From contig JBFXDD010000029.1 in assembly GCA_050181465.1 (NCBI GenBank), positions 1-62,345 of the forward strand: DNA of 62,345 nt, in the 5' to 3' direction. A model generated the notes under the pieces. The model saw only the letters and a program-made list of their open reading frames with translations. It was not told the origin of the DNA and did not search any database. The stretch is from JACRLW01 sp050181465 (GTDB lineage: Bacteria; Planctomycetota; UBA1135; UBA2386). Every line of letters begins with the position of its first letter. Position 1 is the first letter of the stretch. This document shows, piece after piece, positions 19,101-26,543 of the stretch. The translations under genes and the position numbers were made by a program.

Positions 19101-19133
19101 GCGACGAGCCATGCCGGATTCGGGGGCGCGCAT
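16116..19133 (-). CDS. Membrane-anchored protein with tandem carboxypeptidase-regulatory-like domains
   Basis: A very long extracytoplasmic repeat protein. The N-terminus is MARRNNFLVVTLLVMVAVLIG...LLW, an uncleaved membrane anchor. An acidic, low-complexity linker follows, then about eight carboxypeptidase-regulatory-like (CarboxypepD_reg/SpaA-like) beta-sandwich units. Each has the pattern 'G-x-V-x-D-x-x-G-x-P-L-x-G-A...T-D-x-x-G-x-F-x-F/I-x-G-L' (for example LSGRVVDEQGLGIPSATLRV, IAGVLTDFAGKPLEGSEVRA, LHGVVTDASGVVNGVEVRL). No catalytic motif is seen. Such proteins are thought to be adhesive or structural. I chose 19133 (MRAPESG); 19112 is possible, and a start at 19235 is rejected because it lies in a repeat. 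The fusion protein at 36494-39247 carries related units. Confidence 0.82.
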   Translation of the reverse strand: MRAPESGMARRNNFLVVTLLVMVAVLIGAILLWNGSGDPEQPTLDPKSPTVASGGAASGEIVAGDGGRGRTAEDDASAANPASRSTVPAADPNPAATQERLTGRIVDENEQPRSGVPIRWEPGQRGVLIRMPRGGDRASGEVEVATDANGRFEIVADLSGGGGVTLDRRSGIVFATTGLRSLRVDPTASDTDLGTVKTVGGWSLSGRVVDEQGLGIPSATLRVSEDGHVFGLVTTDLAVDGEGRFEVLGLEHRDVFVSAYANGFIPHRRRVEFIAGGTAPQVEIKLNRGAAIAGMVTDDLGLPLEGARIGLLRHERIEGGIEVQQIHGLESVLTDERGAFVVSGIDGQTASIRISKPGYAAESMTSVPIGRNDLLIRLPRLASIAGVLTDFAGKPLEGSEVRASASADVADSGPRFELDGIHDTGRNRTATTDVDGKFLIEGVRPGPVTLVATGDSHLSTVSAPMQALPGTAIEHVKLVAETGASIDVQVVDAAGRPVADAEVEVSQPSAHESVGPAHGARRIARSIRARSGGAPDLRIAGMAMPLRTGRTGADGHVVLTGLPAGAVAVSATHEEHAASRAIETVLPQRGRVEAIATLRQAGFVAIEVVDTAGAPVEGISILLRGPSGDDSEEHTARSGSAGTAKVGPLLPGRYDAVLELPPVPTTMGGMQIVMDRNGGEIDSSRCSIEVRAGETTQTRLQRPILTRLHGVVTDASGVVNGVEVRLNRVDDGEDAIPMIGGRSATSDVEGRFEFVDIPAGRWELQWRRKSRPVFARTTIDIAPDLAELRQDLAISGANVRVRVVSATDQLPLSRARVRLVPADAEGQSPRPARRARFAMVMISREENDDSDSTQQMTLDGDVEPLRTDDDGVVVFTEVPFGDYIAEVQHDKHVDGRSGRISVAGDSDAGTVALTGAGSIRGKIKAAEGADTEIATVTIRKVGGSESDERRETAMNGAFRVDRLAAGDYELRATPIGAEGENAAGPPQVVTVRTGEISRVELSVRR

Positions 19134-19199
19134 GACGGGGCATGCTAAGGGAAACTCCAGATCGGTCGCATCTCCGCGCTCGCCATCCACGCGCTCGCG

Positions 19200-19559
19200 A
19201 GCCCGGACTATGCATGAACGTCGTCGCGAGATCACCGCAGGTCGATGTCCGGCGAGGAGCTGCGTCGGTCGACGACCGAAGCGTAGCCCGGATTATTCGT
19301 GAACGTCGTCGCGAGATCGACACAGGTCGATGCCCGGCAAGGAGCTACGACGGTCGACGACCGAAGCGTAGCTGTAGCTACGCTGCCAGGGAGGAGCCGT
19401 CGTAGCGACGCCGCCGGGCGCGACTTGTGGCGATCGCAGCAGACGTTCACGAATAATCCGGGCTAGCTGTAGCTACGCTGCCAGGGAGGAGCCGACGTAG
19501 CGACGCCGCCGGGCGCGATCTGCGGTGATCGCAGCAGACGTTCACGAATAGTCCGGGCG
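19200..19559. repeat. 180-bp palindromic repeat, interrupted copy B1/B3
   Basis: The left part is 19200-19284 (85 bp) and the right part is 19465-19559 (95 bp). Joined, they make exactly 180 bp and match the uninterrupted copy at 19560-19739. The interruption is another complete copy (19285-19464). Orientation is opposite to copies A, C and D. The outer right end reads CCGGGCG rather than CCGGGCT and runs straight into the next copy. Confidence 0.9.
19285..19464. repeat. 180-bp palindromic repeat, copy B2, nested inside another copy
   Basis: Full-length copy with perfectly matching ends (GCCCGGATTATTCG on the left, its complement on the right). It sits between bases 85 and 86 of the host copy. 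If the mobile unit is taken as the 178 bp from GCCCGG to CCGGGC, both junctions carry TA (19284-19285 and 19464-19465) where the intact element has a single TA. This looks like a 2-bp target duplication. Confidence 0.92.
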
Positions 19560-19739
19560 AGCCCGGACTGTGCGCGAACGTCGTAGCGAGATCACCGCAG
19601 GTCGATGTCCGGCAAGGAGCTGCGGCGGGCGACGACCGAAGCGTAGCTGTAGCTACGCTGCCAGCGAGGAGCCGACGTAGCGACGCCGCCGGGCGCGATC
19701 TGCGGTGATCGCAGCAGACGTTCACGAATAGTCCGGGCT
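19560..19739. repeat. 180-bp palindromic repeat, copy B4
   Basis: Full-length copy directly abutting copy B3, sharing the dinucleotide GA at 19559-19560. The left arm has drifted (ACTGTGCGCG) relative to the right arm (complement ACTATTCGTG). It ends 12 bp before the start codon of the Xaa-Pro aminopeptidase gene, so that gene's promoter must lie in the repeat cluster or further upstream. Confidence 0.93.
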
Positions 19740-19751
19740 AGGATCCCGCGG

Positions 19752-21164
19752 ATGCCCAGTCTCGAGTTCCACCGTTCGCGCCGGAATGCCTTCCTCGACT
19801 CGATCGACGGTCCCGTGCTCCTCTTCGCCGGTGGCTTCTTGCCGCGGAACTACCCCGCCAATGTGCACCCTTTCCGCGCCGACAGCACGTTTCTCTACTT
19901 CTTCGATCGACCGGAGCCCGACGCCGCCGCGCTCTTCGATCCGGCAGCGCGGACGGTGACGCTCTTCCTTCACGAGCGCACGGCTGCAGATGCTCTCTGG
20001 CACGGGGCGACACCGCCATTCGAGGAGGAACTGGTTCGCCACGGCGTCGATGCGATCTTGCCCGTCGAGGCGCTGAAGGAGCACGTGCTCCGGCTGGCGA
20101 GAGGCCGGAAGATCCGCTCCCTGGCCGTCTCCGATCCCAAGACCACGGCGCTGGCCAACCAGATCACGGGTGAGTCGCGAGTGTTCGATTCCGTCGGCGG
20201 CCTGACCGACCCGGCCCTCGCTGACGCCCTCTTCGCACTTCGCAGTCGCAAGCTGCCCGCTGAACTGGACGAAATCCGGCGTGCTGCCGCAGTCACCCAC
20301 GAAGCCCACGTGAGCGCGATCGCGTCAACCGCTCCCGGTGGGACCGAGGCTGCGCTCACCGCCATCGTCGAAGGTGCCTTCCTTCATCACGGCTGCACGT
20401 GGGCATACCCGACGATCCTCTCCGTGCGCGGCGAGGTCCTGCACAACAATCATCACGGCAACGATTTGCGCGGGGGCGATCTGGTCCTGCTCGACGCGGG
20501 TGCCGAAGCGCAGAGCGGCTATTGCGCCGACGTGACGCGCACTTGGCCGGTAAGCGGTCGCTTCGACGCACTCCAGGGGGAGATCTACGACATCGTCCTG
20601 CGCGCCGAACTCGCTGCGATCGCCAAAGTCCGGCCCGGAGTTCGATATCGCGATCTCCATCTCGAGTCGGCGCGAGTCATCGCCGACGGACTCGGACAAA
20701 TGGGATTCCTGCGCGGCTCGCCGGATGCACTGGTGGAGTCCGGAGCACACGCGATCTTCTTCCCGCACGGTGTGGGCCATCAGCTCGGCCTCGACGTCCA
20801 CGACATGGAGGCCTTCGGCGACCGATTGCATTACACCTCCGGCCGGACACGGAGCGAGCAGTTCGGCACCTGCTACCTGAGAATGGACCGGGATCTGCTC
20901 TCAGGCATGGTGTTCACGATCGAGCCGGGCATCTACTTCGTGCCCGCGATCCTGACGGATCGCGCGCTCACCGAGCGCTTCGCCGGTCAAGTCGACTTCA
21001 CCCGAGCCTTGGAGCTCGCGCGGAAGCACGGTGGTCGCGGCTTCGGCGGCGTGCGAATCGAAGATGATGTGCTGTGCACCGAGACCGGAGCCGAGGTGCT
21101 GACGAGTTCGATTCCCAAAGAGCGCGCAGCCATCGAGAGTCTCGTCGGAAGCGCGCGAGAATGA
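19752..21164 (+). CDS. pepP: Xaa-Pro aminopeptidase (M24B)
   Basis: This is a cytoplasmic dimetal peptidase that removes an N-terminal residue preceding proline. The aminopeptidase P N-terminal domain is present (FHRSRRNAFLDSIDGPVLLFAGG, then FRADSTFLYF). The pita-bread catalytic domain has all metal ligands in order: LLDAGAE, YCADVTRTWP, FPHGVGHQLGLDVHD, FTIEPGIYF and VRIEDD. At 470 residues it is normal for PepP; the symbol is by family. AGGA at 19740-19743 may serve as a ribosome site. It overlaps the next gene by 4 bp (ATGA at 21161), an unexpected pairing of peptide turnover with DNA repair that may be only positional. Confidence 0.93.
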   Translation: MPSLEFHRSRRNAFLDSIDGPVLLFAGGFLPRNYPANVHPFRADSTFLYFFDRPEPDAAALFDPAARTVTLFLHERTAADALWHGATPPFEEELVRHGVDAILPVEALKEHVLRLARGRKIRSLAVSDPKTTALANQITGESRVFDSVGGLTDPALADALFALRSRKLPAELDEIRRAAAVTHEAHVSAIASTAPGGTEAALTAIVEGAFLHHGCTWAYPTILSVRGEVLHNNHHGNDLRGGDLVLLDAGAEAQSGYCADVTRTWPVSGRFDALQGEIYDIVLRAELAAIAKVRPGVRYRDLHLESARVIADGLGQMGFLRGSPDALVESGAHAIFFPHGVGHQLGLDVHDMEAFGDRLHYTSGRTRSEQFGTCYLRMDRDLLSGMVFTIEPGIYFVPAILTDRALTERFAGQVDFTRALELARKHGGRGFGGVRIEDDVLCTETGAEVLTSSIPKERAAIESLVGSARE

Positions 21165-21733
21165 GCAGCGCGAAGACTCGCTGCGGCTGGGTGACCGACG
21201 ACCCGCTCTACCTTCATTATCACGACGAGGAATGGGGCGTGCCGGTGCGGGACGATCGCGCGCTCTTCGAAATGCTCACCCTCGAAGGTGCGCAAGCGGG
21301 CCTGAGCTGGTTGACCATCCTGCGCAAACGCGAGAACTATCGTAGAGCGTTCGCCGGGTTCGATCCGCAGAAGGTCGCACGATTCGGCAAGCTGGATGTC
21401 GAGCGACTGTTGCGAGACGCCGGCATCGTTCGCAACCGACTGAAGATCGAGTCGACCGTCGACAACGCTCGTGCCTTCCTCGACTTGCAGCGTGAAGTCG
21501 GGTCTTTCGCCGATTGGCTGTGGGCTCACGTCGAAGACGATCCGATACGGAATCACTTCGCCACGCTCGCCGAGGTGCCCGCGAAGACGGAACTGTCCGA
21601 TCGCATCTCGAAAGCACTGAAGAAGCGCGGCTTCCGGTTCGTCGGTTCGACGATCGTCTACGCCTTCCTGCAGGCGGTCGGTGTGGTAGACGACCATCTG
21701 ACCGACTGTTTCGTCCGACGCCGACGCCGCTGA
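21161..21733 (+). CDS. tag: DNA-3-methyladenine glycosylase I
   Basis: This is a base-excision repair enzyme that removes 3-methyladenine from alkylated DNA. Family landmarks are RCGWVTDDPLYLHYHDEEWG at the N-terminus, LTLEGAQAGLSW, ILRKRENYRRAFAGFDP, and FVGSTIVYAFLQAVGVVDDHLTDCF at the C-terminus. The structural zinc ligands of Tag can be placed: the Cys of RCGW, the His of HYHDEEWG, and the His and Cys of DDHLTDC. At 190 residues it is normal. The start at 21161 overlaps the pepP stop; an earlier in-frame ATG at 21074 would lie deep in pepP and is rejected. Confidence 0.93.
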   Translation: MSSAKTRCGWVTDDPLYLHYHDEEWGVPVRDDRALFEMLTLEGAQAGLSWLTILRKRENYRRAFAGFDPQKVARFGKLDVERLLRDAGIVRNRLKIESTVDNARAFLDLQREVGSFADWLWAHVEDDPIRNHFATLAEVPAKTELSDRISKALKKRGFRFVGSTIVYAFLQAVGVVDDHLTDCFVRRRRR

Positions 21734-21747
21734 CCCTCCACCGCTGT

Positions 21748-21927
21748 AGCCCGGATTACTCGTGAACGTCTGCTGCGATCGTCGCAGCTCGCGCCCGGCG
21801 GCGTCGCTTCGTCGGCTCCTCCCTGGCAGCGTGGCTACAGCTACGCTTCGGTCGTCGACCGACGCAGATCCTTGCCGGTCATCGACCTGCGGCGATGTCG
21901 CGACGCCGTTCACGAGTAATCCGGGCT
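21748..21927. repeat. 180-bp palindromic repeat, copy C
   Basis: Full-length copy, same orientation as copy A. Ends begin GCCCGGATTACTCG and close with the exact complement, so this copy has its own arm sequence, matched on both sides. It is flanked by T on the left and G on the right, fills the gap after tag and ends 45 bp before the start of the efflux operon. Confidence 0.93.
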
Positions 21928-21940
21928 GTCGGCCGGTGAA

Positions 21941-21960
21941 ATATCGTCGAATGCCGATAT
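21941..21960. promoter_or_regulatory. Candidate operator: ATATCG-N8-CGATAT palindrome before the efflux genes
   Basis: ATATCG (21941-21946) and CGATAT (21955-21960) form a perfect inverted repeat with an 8-nt spacer. The AT-rich CGATATATT overlaps what could be a -10 box, 13 nt upstream of the MFP start codon. ArsR-type metalloregulators bind ATATCG-like palindromes, but no regulator gene is nearby, so the binding protein is unknown. Confidence 0.4.
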
Positions 21961-21972
21961 ATTGTCGGGGAA

Positions 21973-23103
21973 ATGTCCTCTCTGGCCAAGTCCTCGCGAA
22001 GTTCCGCTCTGCGCCGCATCCTCGCCTGGCTGAAGCCGATCGCGGTCCTCCTGGCCATGACGTTCTTGGTCTTGTGGCTGAGCGGGCTCTTGCACGAACG
22101 GATCCCGGCGACCGCGAAACCCGACCGCCGGCTGAGATCCCTGCCCGCTGACGTGCCGGTGCTCACGGTCACCACGACGTCGACACCCGTGGTGGAGGAA
22201 GCCGTCGGCAGCATCCGTGCCGTCCAACAGGTCGAGTTGGCATCGCGATTGTTGGCGCGGATCGTGCAGCTCGGTGTGTCGGGTGCCGGACAGCCGGTGA
22301 AGCAGGGCGAGATCCTCGTGACGCTCGAAGACGCCGACCTGCGCGCCAGAGTGCTCGAAGCGAAGGCCGCACGACAGGCTGCCGAAGACAGCCGAGTGCT
22401 CGCGCAGGGCGACCTGGAGCGCGCCCGACAACTGCACGCGGAGAAGATCGTCAGCGAACGCGAACTTCAACAGCAGACGACTCGCTTGGCCAATGCCACC
22501 GCGGAGGTCGAGCGGCTCGCGCAAGCCGTGATCGCGGCGGAAACGATGCTCGGGTTCGCAGTTCTCCGCTCACCGATCGACGGCATCGTGATCGACAAGC
22601 TGGTGGAGAGCGGCGACACCGTCACCCCAGGACAGCCGTTGATGAGGCTGTATGACCCGACGCGTATGCAACTCGTCGCCAGCGTTCGCGAACGACTAGC
22701 CAGCCGACTGAAAGTCGACGACTCCGTCGAGGTTGCGGTCGACGCGCTCGGACTCCGCTGTCATGGCACGGTCTCGGAGATCGTGCCGCAGGCAGCCGCA
22801 GAGAGTCGGACCTTCGACGTCAAAGTCACCGGGCCGTGTCCCGACGGCGTCTTCACCGGAATGTACGGCCGCGTGATGGTGCCGCTCGGCAAGCGTGAAG
22901 TACTCAGCATTCCGCGTTCGGCCGTCGAAGCGGTCGGTCAAATCGACCACGTATTCGTCGTGCGCGAGGACTCCTCGCTGACCAGGCGCTTCGTGGTTGT
23001 CGGTGAACCTCTCGAAGATCGAGTCGAGATCATGAGTGGACTCGCAGTAGGTGAACGCATCGTGGCGGACGCGAGCTTGCTGCGCGAGGCGTTCCGGAGA
23101 TGA
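21973..23103 (+). CDS. RND efflux periplasmic adaptor (HlyD/AcrA-like membrane fusion protein)
   Basis: This adaptor subunit links an RND pump to an outer-membrane channel. It has an N-terminal membrane anchor (LKPIAVLLAMTFLVLWLSGLL, about residues 20-40), then lipoyl/barrel-sandwich halves (GSIRAVQQVELASRLLARIVQ, VKQGEILVTLEDADL and FAVLRSPIDGIVIDKLVESG). A helical hairpin separates them (about 130-190), followed by beta-barrel and membrane-proximal domains (VDDSVEVAVDALG, VLSIPRSAVEAVG). At 376 residues it is normal. Its stop overlaps the start of the RND gene (ATGA at 23100). No outer-membrane factor is encoded next to it. The transported substrate cannot be told. Confidence 0.93.
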   Translation: MSSLAKSSRSSALRRILAWLKPIAVLLAMTFLVLWLSGLLHERIPATAKPDRRLRSLPADVPVLTVTTTSTPVVEEAVGSIRAVQQVELASRLLARIVQLGVSGAGQPVKQGEILVTLEDADLRARVLEAKAARQAAEDSRVLAQGDLERARQLHAEKIVSERELQQQTTRLANATAEVERLAQAVIAAETMLGFAVLRSPIDGIVIDKLVESGDTVTPGQPLMRLYDPTRMQLVASVRERLASRLKVDDSVEVAVDALGLRCHGTVSEIVPQAAAESRTFDVKVTGPCPDGVFTGMYGRVMVPLGKREVLSIPRSAVEAVGQIDHVFVVREDSSLTRRFVVVGEPLEDRVEIMSGLAVGERIVADASLLREAFRR

Positions 23104-26100
23104 GCGATCCCACGACCGAGATCGGCGACGTCAAGGGCTTCACGGCGCGAGTCGTCGCCGCGTTCCTGACCGGCAACCTCGCACCGTTGTTCGTCATCCT
23201 CAGCCTCGTCCTCGGAGCCTTCGCGCTGCTGCAGACACCGCGCGAAGAGGAGCCGCAGATCGTCGTGCCGCTCGCCGATGTGATCGTCGAGGTTCCGGGC
23301 GCTTCGGCGCGCGAAGTCGAGAGCCTGGTCACGACGCACCTCGAGCGACTGCTCTGGCAGATCGATGGGGTGGAATACGTCTATTCGTCCAGTGAGGCGC
23401 ATCGCGCGGTCATCACGGTCCGCTTCTTCGTCGGTGAGGACCGTGAAGAAGCGCTACTCGCGCTGCACACCAAACTGGAGATGCACCGCGACGCGATCCC
23501 GCCGCAAGTGGGGCGATGGACCGTCAAGCCGATCGAAGTCGACGACGTGCCGATCGTGTCGCTCGCACTCTGGTCGCAGACCGTCTCCGATCATGAGCTG
23601 CGGCGTATCGCGGAGGAACTCGAACACGTAGTGCAAGGGGTGCCGCTCGCCGGCCCGACGCAGATCGTCGGCGGACGCGCGCGAAGGATCGAGATCGACC
23701 TCGATCCTGATGCTTTGCTCGCGCGCGGCGTCGACATCGACGACATCGCCGGCGCACTCGCGGGTGCTTCAGCGTCCTCTGCAGCAGGTCGCATCGATGC
23801 CATCGGCACGCAGATCCAGGTCGAGCTCCGCGGTCGCACGCCCTCGGTGCGCGAGCTGTCCGAGCTGGTCGTCGGCGTACGCAACGATCGACCCGTGCCC
23901 TTGCGGGATGTCGCGGTGGTTCGCGACGCCGCAGCCGAGCGCACCACTTACACCAGGATCCGCTTCGGTAAGGCAGCAGCGGAATTCGTGGCGCTGGGTG
24001 ACGGCGATCATCCCGCAGTGATGTTGGCCGTCGCCAAACGACGCGGCAGCAACGCCGTGGAAGTCAGCGCGGCCGTGCGCGCCAAGATCGCAGCAGTCGC
24101 CGCCGAGATCCTCCCCGACGACGTGTCATGGCGTGTCGTACGCGATCACGGTGAATCCGCCGACCACAAGGTCGACGAGCTGCTCGAAGGGCTGTTCGTC
24201 GCGATCGTCATCGTGGTCGCGCTGATCGCGCTGAGCCTCGGCGTTCGCGAGGGACTGATCGTAGCCACTGCGGTGCCCATCACGTTCGGCTTGACGCTGT
24301 TCGTGAACCACATGCTCGGGTACTCGATCAACCGCGTGACGCTATTCGCGCTGACGCTCGCACTCGGGTTGGTCGTCGACGATCCGATCGTCGATGTCGA
24401 GAACATCCACCGTCACCTGCGGATGGGTCGACGACGACCGCTGGATGCGGTCCTGCATGCCGTGAATGAGGTGCGGCCGCCGATCATCCTGGCGACGCTG
24501 GCCGTGATCGTGAGCTTCCTGCCGCTGTTCGGGATCACGGGCATGATGGGGCCGTACATGTCACCGATGGCGCTCAACGTGCCGGTCGCGATGCTCATGA
24601 GCCTGCTGGTTGCCTTCATGGTGACACCGTGGCTCTCCCATCTCGTTCTTCGCAACCACGTGAAGGCGGATCCTGCGGCGATCGCTGCCGAGGACGACAC
24701 TGCAAGCATTCGCAATTCGTCGGTCTGGCGACTCTATCGCGCGGTGATGCAGCCGCTGCTCGCCTCTCGCAGCCTGCGACTGTCGGTGCTTGGAACCACC
24801 GCGATCCTGTTCGCGGGATCCTGTTGGTTGGCACTCGATCGTTCCGTGCCGCTGAAGATGCTGCCGTTCGACAACAAGAATGAACTGCAGGTCGTGGTCG
24901 ATCTGCCGGAGGGTAGTTCTCTCGAGGCGACTCAGGCCGCGTTGGAGGAGATGGCGGAGACGGTGAGCGGCGCCGCGGAAGTCACCGACGTGACGACCTA
25001 TGCCGGGACGTCGTCTCCGATCGACTTCAACGGCATGGTGCGACACTACGCATTGCGTCAGTCGCCGCATCTGGGGGATCTGCGGATCAATCTGGTCGGA
25101 AAGCGAGAGCGCTCGGCGGACAGCCACTCGTTGTCGTTGCGCATCCGCTCGTGGCTGCTGCCGATCGCGGAGCGGCACGGTGCGAAGATCGCGATGGTGG
25201 AACAGCCACCCGGCCCACCGGTGATTCAGACGCTGGCGGTCGAGATCCACGGCGAAGCCAATACGACGCACGAACAGCTCCGTGAAGCAGCGTCGAGGGT
25301 CGAGGAACGACTGCGCCGAGAGATCGGCGTCGTCGATGTGGACAGCACCGTCGAGGCACCCTGGCGCATGCTCCGTTTCGAACTCGACCGCACGAAGGCA
25401 TCGCTCCATGGCGTGACCGACGCCAAGATCGCCGAGGTCCTGAGCGCAGCAATCGGTGGCCGCACGGCTGCCGCGTTCCATTCCGAGCGTGAACGGGCGC
25501 CGCTCCTTGCGTCGATTCGACTGCCGCGAGCACGACGCGCCGACATCGCAGTTCTGGAACGATTGACGGTCCGATCGGCGATCGGCCAATCGGTTCCGAT
25601 CGGCGAGATCGGTCGGTTCGTCGCCGACGCCGTCGATCCTGCGATCTGGCGGAAGAACCTCGAAGCCGTTCAGTACGTCTTCGCGGAGGTTGCCGGACGC
25701 GCGCCCGCGGAAGTCATCTACGACGTCGACGCCGATCGACTGCCGGACGGAGCCGACGTCGCCGGATCGGAAGTCAGCGGACGCGAGCGACCGATTGGGG
25801 AGCGCACCTACTTGGCGTCGGGAGCAGGACTCCCGTGGTCGATGCCGGCGGGCACGACTGCGCTGTGGAAGGGCGAGGGCGAGTGGAAGATCACGATCGA
25901 TGCGTTCCGCGACCTCGGCCTCGCCTTCCTCGCCGCCTGTTTCGGGATCTACGTGCTGCTGGTGCACGAGACGAAGAGCTACTTCATGCCGCTGATCCTC
26001 ATGATGTCGATCCCGTTCACGATCCTTGGGATCCTGCCGGGATTCTGGCTCCTGAACCTGCTGGGCGCGGGTGAAGTCGCCGGAGTGCGCACGCCGATCT

Positions 26101-26447
26101 TCTTCACCGCCACCGCGATGATCGGAATGATCGCGTTGGCGGGCATCGCGGTGCGCAATGCCATCCTCTTGATCGAGTTCTTGCAGGGTGCGCTGAAGCG
26201 CGGCGAATCACTCCGCGATGCGATCGTGATGGCGGGGGCGATCCGTCTGCGTCCGATCTTCCTGACCGCGGGCACTGCGTTGCTCGCGGCGATCCCGATC
26301 ACGCTCGACCCCATCTTCTCCGGGCTCGCCTGGGCGTTGATCTTCGGGCTGTTGGTCTCGAGCCTGTTCACGCTGGTGCTGGTCCCGATGGTCTACGCGA
26401 TGGTGTACGGACGAACGCACGAGGCAGGTGAGACGACGTCGGCCTGA
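23100..26447 (+). CDS. RND family efflux transporter permease
   Basis: This is the inner-membrane proton-driven pump (AcrB/CusA superfamily), 1115 residues. The first membrane helix is near residues 20-40, then large porter domains. A cluster of helices at about 360-540 contains LALGLVVDDPIVDVENIHRHL, whose acidic pair corresponds to the proton-relay Asp residues of RND pumps, and ILATLAVIVSFLPLFGITGMMG. The second half has matching helices (about 940-1105) with AMIGMIALAGIAVRNAILLIEF and LRPIFLTAGTALLAAIPI. It is translationally coupled to the adaptor upstream. Drug-type versus metal-type cannot be decided, though the ATATCG palindrome upstream would fit metal control. Confidence 0.95.
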   Translation: MSDPTTEIGDVKGFTARVVAAFLTGNLAPLFVILSLVLGAFALLQTPREEEPQIVVPLADVIVEVPGASAREVESLVTTHLERLLWQIDGVEYVYSSSEAHRAVITVRFFVGEDREEALLALHTKLEMHRDAIPPQVGRWTVKPIEVDDVPIVSLALWSQTVSDHELRRIAEELEHVVQGVPLAGPTQIVGGRARRIEIDLDPDALLARGVDIDDIAGALAGASASSAAGRIDAIGTQIQVELRGRTPSVRELSELVVGVRNDRPVPLRDVAVVRDAAAERTTYTRIRFGKAAAEFVALGDGDHPAVMLAVAKRRGSNAVEVSAAVRAKIAAVAAEILPDDVSWRVVRDHGESADHKVDELLEGLFVAIVIVVALIALSLGVREGLIVATAVPITFGLTLFVNHMLGYSINRVTLFALTLALGLVVDDPIVDVENIHRHLRMGRRRPLDAVLHAVNEVRPPIILATLAVIVSFLPLFGITGMMGPYMSPMALNVPVAMLMSLLVAFMVTPWLSHLVLRNHVKADPAAIAAEDDTASIRNSSVWRLYRAVMQPLLASRSLRLSVLGTTAILFAGSCWLALDRSVPLKMLPFDNKNELQVVVDLPEGSSLEATQAALEEMAETVSGAAEVTDVTTYAGTSSPIDFNGMVRHYALRQSPHLGDLRINLVGKRERSADSHSLSLRIRSWLLPIAERHGAKIAMVEQPPGPPVIQTLAVEIHGEANTTHEQLREAASRVEERLRREIGVVDVDSTVEAPWRMLRFELDRTKASLHGVTDAKIAEVLSAAIGGRTAAAFHSERERAPLLASIRLPRARRADIAVLERLTVRSAIGQSVPIGEIGRFVADAVDPAIWRKNLEAVQYVFAEVAGRAPAEVIYDVDADRLPDGADVAGSEVSGRERPIGERTYLASGAGLPWSMPAGTTALWKGEGEWKITIDAFRDLGLAFLAACFGIYVLLVHETKSYFMPLILMMSIPFTILGILPGFWLLNLLGAGEVAGVRTPIFFTATAMIGMIALAGIAVRNAILLIEFLQGALKRGESLRDAIVMAGAIRLRPIFLTAGTALLAAIPITLDPIFSGLAWALIFGLLVSSLFTLVLVPMVYAMVYGRTHEAGETTSA

Positions 26448-26543
26448 GAGGAGACGATTCCGTTCACGCCACCGCATGGGGAGATTCGGCCGGCGGTCGG
26501 ACTCGGCATCGGCAGCGCCCCAGGTGTGGCGTATCATCCGGCG

